Source: CAYTNY01 sp964439215
GTDB taxonomy: Bacteria; Oederibacteriota; PGYV01; CAYTNY01
NCBI GenBank assembly: GCA_964439215.1
Contig: CAYTNY010000081.1
Coordinates: forward strand, 1-10,334
DNA length: 10,334 nucleotides
Reading direction: 5' to 3'
The position numbers and the translations under genes are program-made. Position 1 is the first letter of the stretch; each line of letters starts with the position of its first letter. Positions 1 to 4,739 of this stretch are shown here, piece after piece. The notes beneath the pieces were generated by a model. That model was not told the origin of the DNA. It did not search any database and worked only from the letters and a program-made list of their open reading frames with translations.

Positions 1-182
1 ACACTGTGTAATATAAGCCGGCGATTAAACAACAGATGCGGCAGGGGACAGATAGTGGAACCCTGTGGAAAATACAAGTAACTGTGTGAATTAAGTGCTT
101 CGGTATGTGCGAAAAAAATGACTCCGCTTTTATCAAGTGTTGCAATAAAACCTGCAATGCGGAATCTTCTTTTCTTCCGCAT
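1..182 (-). CDS. possible partial ORF, unknown, C-terminus beyond window start
   Basis: An open frame reads leftward from an ATG at 182-180 through 60 codons without a stop and leaves the window at position 1. It begins MRKKRRFRIAGFIATLDKSG. I recognise no family and see no convincing ribosome-binding site. The start codon lies inside one arm of the 156-183 hairpin. The frame would be divergent from the radical SAM gene at 226. Length without stops is the only support, so it may be chance. Confidence 0.2.
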   Translation of the reverse strand, partial: MRKKRRFRIAGFIATLDKSGVIFFAHTEALNSHSYLYFPQGSTICPLPHLLFNRRLILHS

Positions 183-183
183 T
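156..183. repeat. 9-bp inverted repeat (hairpin) upstream of the first radical SAM gene
   Basis: AATGCGGAA (156-164) and TTCCGCATT (175-183) are perfect reverse complements around a 10-nt loop. The repeat lies just upstream of the -35 box at 190. It could be the operator of that promoter or a weak terminator for transcription entering from the left. No long T tract follows it, so a terminator role is not favoured. Confidence 0.5.
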
Positions 184-189
184 CAAATC

Positions 190-219
190 TTGCTTTGCCT
201 TTTGCCTTTATAGTATAAT
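190..219 (+). promoter_or_regulatory. sigma-70-type promoter of the first radical SAM gene
   Basis: The -35-like TTGCTT (190-195), an 18-bp spacer and a perfect -10 TATAAT (214-219) precede the gene. The expected transcription start, six to seven bases after the -10 box, falls on the ATG at 226 or one base before it. No Shine-Dalgarno sequence lies between, so the transcript may be leaderless. Confidence 0.6.
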
Positions 220-225
220 AACAAA

Positions 226-1743
226 ATGAAATTTAAAATAATGCTTATAAATCCCCCCAGAGTAAACGGGTTTCCCGTTGTCAGGGAGGAAAGATTTGAA
301 CACAAAGACATCGGCTCTGTGTATCCTCCGCTGTCTCTTTTGTATCTGTCCGCCATACTGGAAAAAGAACCCGCTTTTGAAGTAAAGCTTCTGGACGCAA
401 ACGGATTCAGCCTTTCTCTAAACAGGGTAAATTCCGAAATAACAGATTTCTCTCCTGATATGGTAATTTCACGGACAGGCTTTGACACGCAGAAAGAAGA
501 CCTCAAAATTTTTCATTCAGCAAAAGACAACGGTGCTTTTACGGTTTTAAGAAACAAAATAATATCAGATGTCCCGGAAATCAGGGATAAGATCCTGAAA
601 GAAAACCCTGTTGATATTTTTATTAATTCAGAACCGGAAACCGTAATAATGCCTCTGGCGCTGAAGCTGTACGAAAATAAAAAATCCATGCTGCGCCGGG
701 AACATCCAACAGCCTGCCTCAGAGATCCCGGCCGCAAAGATACACCTCCCGCACCTGATCTTTTAAAACACATAAAAGGAATTTCTTTTTATTCAGGAGG
801 CGCCGTACATACAACCGAACACGCGGAAAACATAAATAATCTTGACTCGCTCCCTTTTCCCGCTTACCATCTCCTGCCTTCGCTGGATGTTTACCACACA
901 GGCATACTGAAACCGCCGTTCGCTCTTGTCGCAACAACACGCGGTTGCCCTTTTGGGTGCAGTTTCTGCGCCTACGGAAAAACAAAACTCAGGTACAGAT
1001 CCGTTGACAGCGTTATAAAAGAAATTTCTTACCTTAAAGAGCGGTTCAGAATACGGTCCTTCCTGTTTTTTGACGATACGATCTCAATGAAGCAGGGGCG
1101 CACCAGAGAACTGGCGGAAAAAATAACAGAAGCCGGACTGTCCGCTATTGACTGGGTCTGCTGCACGCGCGCAAATCTCGTGGATTTTGAAACCCTAAAG
1201 CTTATGAAACAGGCAGGCATGAAGGAAATAGCAATAGGAATAGAAACAGGCTCCCCCCTTATTCTGAAAAAGACAAAAAAAGGAGTGTCGCTTGATGACA
1301 TAAGGCAGGCGGCAAAATGGTGCAGAGAACTCAATATTATGTTTTATGCTCTTGTTATAATAGGACTGCCCGGGGAAACAAAAAAAACAGTAAATGAAAG
1401 CATTAAATTCATAAAAGAAATAGACCCTTTTTATACGCAGTTTTGTTTTGCGGTTCCGTTCCCCAACACGGACATATACCGGTATTATAAGGACAATGGC
1501 TTGCTTTTAACGGAAAACTATGAAAAATACTTTCCCCTTTCCGACGATCCTGTTGTCAGGACAAAAGAACTGACAGCCGAAGACCTCAAAAAACTCAGGC
1601 GCCGCGCCTACATAAAAACACTTCTCCGGCCGGCTTACCTGATAAAAAAAATACGCCCTTTTGACCTGAAATGGAATATCCTGGGAGCCGGAAAAATACT
1701 TTCGCGGATACTGGCGGTTTTAAGAAAAAAACCAGTCCGTTAA
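226..1743 (+). CDS. B12-binding-domain radical SAM protein
   Basis: This 505-aa protein has the layout of cobalamin-dependent radical SAM enzymes (BchE/methyltransferase-like class). The N-terminal Rossmann-like region (about 1-150) starts IMLINPP and has PPLSLLYLSAIL and a SEPETV segment like the GExE element of B12-binding domains. The radical SAM barrel begins at TTRGCPFGCSFC, where C241, C245 and C248 (CX3CX2C) would hold the 4Fe-4S cluster. Later barrel elements are FFDD (281-284), IGIETG (337-342) and IIGLPGE (378-384). A basic C-terminal tail follows. Such enzymes cleave S-adenosylmethionine and often methylate unactivated carbons in lipids or cofactors, but the substrate cannot be read from this sequence. 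The gene stands alone. The ATG at 226 is chosen because it gives the complete IMLINPP strand and sits at the predicted transcription start. No ribosome-binding site is visible, nor is one for the next ATG at 241. The gene ends in TAA and converges on the small gene at 1841. Confidence 0.9.
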   Translation: MKFKIMLINPPRVNGFPVVREERFEHKDIGSVYPPLSLLYLSAILEKEPAFEVKLLDANGFSLSLNRVNSEITDFSPDMVISRTGFDTQKEDLKIFHSAKDNGAFTVLRNKIISDVPEIRDKILKENPVDIFINSEPETVIMPLALKLYENKKSMLRREHPTACLRDPGRKDTPPAPDLLKHIKGISFYSGGAVHTTEHAENINNLDSLPFPAYHLLPSLDVYHTGILKPPFALVATTRGCPFGCSFCAYGKTKLRYRSVDSVIKEISYLKERFRIRSFLFFDDTISMKQGRTRELAEKITEAGLSAIDWVCCTRANLVDFETLKLMKQAGMKEIAIGIETGSPLILKKTKKGVSLDDIRQAAKWCRELNIMFYALVIIGLPGETKKTVNESIKFIKEIDPFYTQFCFAVPFPNTDIYRYYKDNGLLLTENYEKYFPLSDDPVVRTKELTAEDLKKLRRRAYIKTLLRPAYLIKKIRPFDLKWNILGAGKILSRILAVLRKKPVR

Positions 1744-1783
1744 AAAACCGTGCGTTTTTGTCAGACAAAAACATTCCGGTTTT
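1744..1783. terminator. nested inverted repeat, likely bidirectional terminator
   Basis: The outer arms AAAACCG (1744-1750) and CGGTTTT (1777-1783) enclose perfect inner arms GTTTTTGTC (1754-1762) and GACAAAAAC (1764-1772). The element starts right after the stop codon of the radical SAM gene, between convergent genes. The outer stem ends in TTTT on both strands, which fits termination in either direction, although the T tracts are short. Confidence 0.55.
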
Positions 1784-1840
1784 ACGGATAAATATTTGCG
1801 CACAGCAAAAAAATGCTTTTTCACTGTATTCTTGAGAAAG

Positions 1841-2035
1841 TCAGTTAACACATATAAACACAAGCTTTGATGTTATGGGCACCGTATTTCCGGACAGGCT
1901 GCCCGCGGAAGCCTTTTTTATATCGGCTGCTCCGGGAGAAATCGTGTTATGAATGTAACTCCATCGGGATATATCACTTACCGTAATATTTTCAATGCTT
2001 TTCTGCGGTTTTACAAGAGCCAGTTTCACTTTCAT
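1841..2035 (-). CDS. small protein of unknown family, paralogue A (64 aa)
   Basis: A 64-aa protein starting MKVKLALVKP and ending FICVN, then TGA. I do not recognise a family. The start at 2035 is preferred over an upstream in-frame ATG at 2056 because a strong site (AAAGGAG, around 2044-2050) lies about 8 bases before it and because the paralogue at 3486-3674 also begins MK-[VI]-K. The two proteins align along most of their length: the MKxKxxxVxP start, an IT-x-[ST]-[DE] segment, a central Trp (W25 here, W24 there), an I-[ST]-P motif and the C-terminal [FY]-I-x-V-N. The sequence suggests a short beta strand at each end and a helix in the middle. No signal peptide or membrane segment is seen. 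The gene is on the same strand as the Abi gene and lies beyond its 3' end, and it may belong to the same island. Confidence 0.7.
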   Translation of the reverse strand: MKVKLALVKPQKSIENITVSDISRWSYIHNTISPGAADIKKASAGSLSGNTVPITSKLVFICVN

Positions 2036-2181
2036 AACCGCATCTCCTTTCCGCATCCCGCTTTTTATTTAATATCATTACTTTCATACATATTTTTTAG
2101 ACGTCTTACACGGAAAAAAGTTGCGCTTTATCGCATATATTCTTTTTCCCGAACCTAAGCCCTTCAAGCGCGCAAAACCGA

Positions 2182-2343
2182 TTAGCCGCAGATCCTGCAC
2201 TTGGCATCTTTTTTTCTCATTTTACCTGCGAGTCTTTTCAAAACGTATACATCCTTTATTCCGGGAATTTGTTCTGCCCGGACATCCCGGATCTTAAACT
2301 GTATTTTATTCAGGCCTTTTCTAAAATCCCTGCAATCTTCCTG
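2182..2343 (-). pseudogene. orphan coding-like segment of 53 codons ending CRICG, no start
   Basis: In the same frame as the Abi gene, after its second in-frame TGA (2344-2346), 53 sense codons run to a TAA at 2182-2184. The composition looks protein-like, rich in Lys and Arg, with a segment EQIPGIKDVYVLKRLAGK and an end CRICG. There is no ATG near its beginning and no ribosome-binding site, so it is probably the tail of a decayed gene or a chance frame. I recognise no family. Between this segment and the small gene at 1841-2035, the rest of the gap shows only an AGACGTCT palindrome (2099-2106). Confidence 0.3.
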
Positions 2344-2469
2344 TCAAAACTTCCATAATATATTTTTTTGATATTCTTTGTTAAATCCCATTGCATATAA
2401 AAAATTAGGTGCTTTCACCGGTGATTCCAAATGTTTCTCCACCCTCCCGCGCCATTCGATCAAAAGCTG
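2344..2469 (-). pseudogene. in-frame C-terminal remainder of the Abi protein beyond a premature TGA
   Basis: After the TGA at 2470-2472 the Abi frame continues without shift for 41 codons to a second TGA at 2344-2346. The segment begins QLLIEW and ends with MGFNKEYQKNILWKF. A Met-Gly-Phe motif followed by a Trp near the end is the usual finish of Abi_2 proteins, and adding it gives about 298 residues, close to the roughly 300 aa I expect for the family. I infer that the TGA is a nonsense mutation, a sequencing error or a readthrough site in an otherwise complete gene. Without readthrough this part is untranslated. Confidence 0.7.
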
Positions 2470-3240
2470 TCAATCATATATTACCTTTTTAAGCATATAT
2501 ATTATTGCATATAATACAGATGCTATTCTTTTAGCCTTCACCTGTTTCCATTCTTCTTTCTTGGGAACTTCCATAGCAATAGATAATTCTTTATTCCATA
2601 GCCGGCTGTGATGGGCGCATATGTTTCTTATATATGTAAATGTATGCAGCCAAGAAGCAAGAACTCTATAATGCAGGCAATATTCCGCGGCTACTGCTTT
2701 TTGATCGGGTCTTTTCAGGTTATGATATATAACAGACAATGAACCAAACGACATTACTTCTACGGCCATCCATATGGGTATAACCGGAAAATCATTATAT
2801 TTATTCTTATAGTGCTTAATAAATATTTCATTGGAGCGGCGAATCTCTTCGTGAACTTTATTTAACCACTCAGAATAATTGAATTTCCGGCTGATAAAAA
2901 AATTTTTTTGTTCTTCGTGGGAAAACGCACCATATTTACGCGCTAAATAGTATGAAATCTGCGCTCTCAATGAAATTTCAATAACCTCTAACGCTTCATC
3001 TATGAGAAACCTCAAACATCTATCAAATTCATATAAGCCCAAAACATCTTCAAAGGATACATCTTTTTCAAACTGATGTCTGCGGGTTTCAAATGGAATA
3101 CAATATGCGCTTAATCGATAGTAATTAATCTGTTTAACCGCTTTCCTTGCATTATCTTCATTATAGAACAGCAGGCCTCTGGATTTCAAAAGCCTTATTT
3201 GTTCTTCAATGGTAAGTGCCGGTTTTGTGTAATCCTGCAT
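2470..3240 (-). CDS. AbiF/Abi_2-family HEPN protein (abortive infection, RNA-antitoxin type), C-terminally cut by TGA
   Basis: This 256-aa frame belongs to the Abi_2 (AbiD/AbiF) family. The N-terminus has the usual TKPALTIEEQIRLLKSRGL and a later YYRLSAY; the middle has the EVIEISLRAQISYYLARKYG helix (86-104). The hallmark RNICAHHSRLWN lies at 205-216, where R205 and H210 form the R-X4-H motif of HEPN ribonucleases. The family acts as a toxin in phage defence. AbiF has been described as part of a toxin-antitoxin pair with a noncoding RNA and as a likely ancestor of Cas13. The start at 3240 follows AAGGGG at five bases. The only competing ATG (3253) is out of frame. An RNA gene with its own terminator lies directly upstream. 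The frame stops at TGA (2470-2472), about 41 residues before the expected end, while the HEPN residues are kept. It could be a dying gene, a still active truncated toxin, or a product completed by readthrough. Confidence 0.85.
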   Translation of the reverse strand: MQDYTKPALTIEEQIRLLKSRGLLFYNEDNARKAVKQINYYRLSAYCIPFETRRHQFEKDVSFEDVLGLYEFDRCLRFLIDEALEVIEISLRAQISYYLARKYGAFSHEEQKNFFISRKFNYSEWLNKVHEEIRRSNEIFIKHYKNKYNDFPVIPIWMAVEVMSFGSLSVIYHNLKRPDQKAVAAEYCLHYRVLASWLHTFTYIRNICAHHSRLWNKELSIAMEVPKKEEWKQVKAKRIASVLYAIIYMLKKVIYD

Positions 3241-3257
3241 TTTTCCCCTTCATAAAT

Positions 3258-3303
3258 AAAAAAAACCCGCCCAAAATGCGCTTCTGCGAGAGGCGTGGCG
3301 GGT
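3258..3303 (-). terminator. rho-independent terminator between the RNA and the Abi start codon
   Basis: On the minus strand the stem ACCCGCC/GGCGGGT is followed at once by eight T residues (3265-3258). It would release most transcripts as the short RNA, so that only readthrough reaches the Abi gene. Confidence 0.8.
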
Positions 3304-3308
3304 ATGTT
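3258..3308 (-). ncRNA. putative AbiF-associated noncoding RNA (RNA antitoxin), about 50 nt
   Basis: Transcription from the consensus promoter at 3315-3342 should start near 3308 and end in the T tract at 3265-3258. The predicted RNA folds with an outer stem ACCCGCC (3303-3297) to GGCGGGT (3271-3265). An inner hairpin pairs CGC (3295-3293) with GCG (3281-3279) and then UC with GA around a UCGCA loop. The unpaired segment between inner and outer stems is AUUUU. The Abi start codon lies 17 bases beyond the T tract. AbiF genes are known to be stably associated with a conserved upstream noncoding RNA, so an antitoxin role is inferred from position and structure. Without a covariance search the identity stays provisional. 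The alternative is a simple leader attenuator. Confidence 0.7.
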
Positions 3309-3314
3309 AAAAAT

Positions 3315-3342
3315 ATTATACTCATTCTCTTAAATCTGTCAA
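3315..3342 (-). promoter_or_regulatory. consensus sigma-70 promoter of the RNA/Abi unit
   Basis: The -35 box TTGACA (3342-3337) and the -10 box TATAAT (3320-3315) both match consensus exactly, with a 16-bp spacer. It is the strongest housekeeping promoter seen in the window. It points at the RNA rather than directly at the Abi coding region, as expected when an RNA antitoxin must be in excess. Confidence 0.85.
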
Positions 3343-3485
3343 TATATTAAAAAAATAAAACACCAAAATCTTAACTTATACCTTATGTTGCCTTTTTTGT
3401 TCTATACCATCCAAAATCAAAACCGTAATTACAGATCCTGCATAATTCCTTTAAAACACAGCAGCTTTATTAAATACACAACAAC

Positions 3486-3674
3486 TCAGTTCACGGATAT
3501 ATAAATATGTTTTCTTGCGTCAGCGCCTTCGTCCAGAAAATAATCCTCATATGTATTTGTATGGTTCATTTCATATTCAGGAGTTATTCCCCTGAACTTT
3601 TCCCACTGCATAAGTTCTGTTAAGGTTATTTCTGTGGTTATTTCAGGTATGACTATACTTACCTTTATCTTCAT
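3486..3674 (-). CDS. small protein of unknown family, paralogue B (62 aa)
   Basis: A 62-aa acidic protein beginning MKIKVSIVIP and ending IYISVN, then TGA. The start at 3674 follows AGGAGG (3686-3681) by six bases. An in-frame ATG at 3722 would add 16 residues that the paralogue does not share. It aligns with the 64-aa protein at 1841-2035 at both ends and in the middle (Trp24, I-T-P at 30-32). The middle differs: acidic and Tyr-rich here, Ser/Ala-rich there. No known domain, signal peptide or membrane helix is seen. A promoter lies at 3735-3763. It is transcribed towards the RNA/Abi unit, whose promoter begins about 140 bases beyond its stop. A link to the Abi locus is suggested only by position. 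Confidence 0.75.
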   Translation of the reverse strand: MKIKVSIVIPEITTEITLTELMQWEKFRGITPEYEMNHTNTYEDYFLDEGADARKHIYISVN

Positions 3675-3734
3675 AATAGCCCTCCTGTTTCCGTAATTAA
3701 CCGGATATATTTGCTTCCGCATAACCTTATCATA

Positions 3735-3763
3735 AGTATACCCGCATTCGCGGCAAAAAGCAA
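3735..3763 (-). promoter_or_regulatory. sigma-70-type promoter of small paralogue B
   Basis: On the minus strand, TTGCTT (3763-3758), a 17-bp spacer and TATACT (3740-3735) form a good promoter. The expected start near 3728 gives a leader of roughly 54 nt. The spacer carries a CCGC/GCGG inverted repeat (3742-3753), a possible operator. Confidence 0.6.
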
Positions 3764-3771
3764 ATTGGCTG

Positions 3772-3815
3772 TTTTTTAACCATTTTTCAAAAAAGCGTAT
3801 ATTTTTTAACCATTT
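3772..3815. repeat. two 14-bp direct repeats, candidate enhancer sites for the sigma-54 promoter
   Basis: TTTTTTAACCATTT occurs at 3772-3785 and again, identically, at 3802-3815, exactly 30 bp apart. The centres lie about 110 and 80 bp upstream of the start expected from the -24/-12 promoter, the usual distance for an NtrC-type activator. A further imperfect palindrome, ATGCG-N8-CGCAT (3838-3855), lies nearer the promoter. The repeats do not match the enteric NtrC site, so the activator is unknown. Confidence 0.55.
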
Positions 3816-3862
3816 ATGTATCCGGCATCTCTTTTAAATGCGGTTTTAAACGCATAATTTTG

Positions 3863-3878
3863 CGGCACGTCTATTGCA
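3863..3878 (+). promoter_or_regulatory. sigma-54 (RpoN) -24/-12 promoter of the nitrogen operon
   Basis: The sequence CGGCACG-TCTA-TTGCA differs from the consensus TGGCACG-N4-TTGCW only at the first base. The GG (3864-3865) and GC (3876-3877) doublets have the obligatory 10-base separation. Transcription should start near 3889. A sigma-54 promoter in front of an Amt/P-II operon is the classical arrangement for control by nitrogen limitation. Confidence 0.85.
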
Positions 3879-3920
3879 TATATCATACATAGGAACACAA
3901 AAAGAAAGGAGATGATTGAG

Positions 3921-3977
3921 ATGAAATACATAATCGGTTATCTGAATTTTTTAAAGGACTATTTAAGTGTTTACTAA
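3921..3977 (+). CDS. 18-aa leader peptide ORF of the nitrogen operon
   Basis: A short frame, MKYIIGYLNFLKDYLSVY then TAA, follows AAAGGAG (3905-3911) by nine bases. It starts about 32 nt after the predicted sigma-54 transcription start. An in-frame ATG at 3912 would add three residues but touches the ribosome-binding site. Four of 18 residues are Tyr and three are Leu. The stop codon overlaps the first base of a terminator-like hairpin (3977-3997), the usual arrangement for translation-coupled attenuation. It could alternatively be a short amphipathic peptide with its own function, or a chance frame behind an AGGAG sequence. Confidence 0.55.
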   Translation: MKYIIGYLNFLKDYLSVY

Positions 3978-3997
3978 AAATCCTTTTAAAGGATTTT
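3977..3997 (+). promoter_or_regulatory. terminator-like hairpin / possible attenuator before the porin gene
   Basis: AAAATCCTTT (3977-3986) and AAAGGATTTT (3988-3997) are perfect complements around one base, followed by ATTTT. The left-arm core TCCTTTT could also pair with AAAGGA inside the leader ORF (3953-3958) or with the porin ribosome-binding region (4006-4012). The hairpin could therefore switch between alternative structures. The stem is AT-rich and would be a weak terminator. Confidence 0.45.
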
Positions 3998-4022
3998 ATT
4001 TTAAAAAAAGGAGGAACAAAAG

Positions 4023-4703
4023 ATGAAAAGATTTCTTGCAGCAGCGGTAATATCAGTTTTATGCTCCACAGCGGTTTTTGCCTCGGATTTTTCGGCAGAA
4101 GCCTACACAGATGCAGTAACAAAATACCTTTGGAGAGGGCAGGTTCTAAGTGAAAGTTTTTCCCTGCAGCCCGGTTTTGATATTTCATTCGGGAGTCTCG
4201 CTTTCGGTTTTTGGGGAAGCCACAGTCTTGAATCAGGAGAATTTGAAGAAGCTGATTACACAATAAGCTACTCTGAAACGGTTCCCGGAGCGGATTTTCT
4301 TGAAATATCATCGGGTTTTACGGTTTATACTTTCCCTTATACTCCGGTTTCGGACGGGAATAACTCAACCGAAGTATTCATAGGGATCGCCGGAGATGTA
4401 CCCGCTTCTCCTTATGCCGCCTTTTATTACGACACCGTTGGAGGCAGCGGAGGCTATCTGGACGCCGGAATATCGCACGATCTTGATTTTGAGCCTGTCG
4501 CGGTTTCCCTCGGCGCCGGCCTTGGATACAATTTCGGACAATGGGGTTATGAAAAATCCTTTACTGTTCTTGCCCCTTCAGCTTCGGTTTCTTACGGAAT
4601 TGAAAACTTTTCGGCATCAGCCGGCCTTACCGGACAGATAGCGCTTGACGATCAGTACGAACACGATTTCTTTATCTCTTTGGGAATCAGCTACGGAATT
4701 TAA
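4023..4703 (+). CDS. TorF-like putative outer-membrane porin (gcw_chp family)
   Basis: The 226-aa product starts with a signal peptide (1-20; basic MKR, hydrophobic core, AVFA before S21). The mature part is rich in Gly, Ser, Tyr and Phe with alternating hydrophobic residues, as in a small beta barrel. An N-terminal YLWRGQVLSES-x4-QPGFDI segment (35-53) resembles the RG-x-S-x-pavq-x-gld signature of the TorF/TIGR02001 family, which is often found beside amtB and glnK. The last segment, FFISLGISYGI, looks like a final barrel strand. It is predicted to sit in the outer membrane, and a role in passage of ammonium or other nitrogen compounds is inferred from the operon only. The start follows AAAGGAGG (about 4007-4014). 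It is the first full gene after the sigma-54 promoter, 36 bp ahead of amtB. Confidence 0.75.
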   Translation: MKRFLAAAVISVLCSTAVFASDFSAEAYTDAVTKYLWRGQVLSESFSLQPGFDISFGSLAFGFWGSHSLESGEFEEADYTISYSETVPGADFLEISSGFTVYTFPYTPVSDGNNSTEVFIGIAGDVPASPYAAFYYDTVGGSGGYLDAGISHDLDFEPVAVSLGAGLGYNFGQWGYEKSFTVLAPSASVSYGIENFSASAGLTGQIALDDQYEHDFFISLGISYGI

Positions 4704-4739
4704 AATGATTATTAAAAATCAGCGAAAGGAGGCTTTCTT

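Noticed and set aside
1804..1821. AGCA/TGCT inverted repeat followed by T5 as a separate terminator
   Set aside because: The 4-bp AT-rich stem is too weak, and the larger nested repeat at 1744-1783 is a better candidate.
2344..2472. Use of a variant genetic code with TGA read as an amino acid
   Set aside because: Both small paralogues end in TGA right after a conserved C-terminal V-N, so TGA works as a stop here. Other genes in the window use TAA and TAG normally.
2470..2472. Selenocysteine at the TGA of the Abi gene
   Set aside because: I saw no convincing SECIS-like hairpin directly after the codon, the position is not near a redox motif, and the family has no known selenoproteins.
2378..2611. 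Plus-strand open frame across the Abi 3' end
   Set aside because: It overlaps the conserved Abi coding region in antisense and has no ribosome-binding site or recognisable family.
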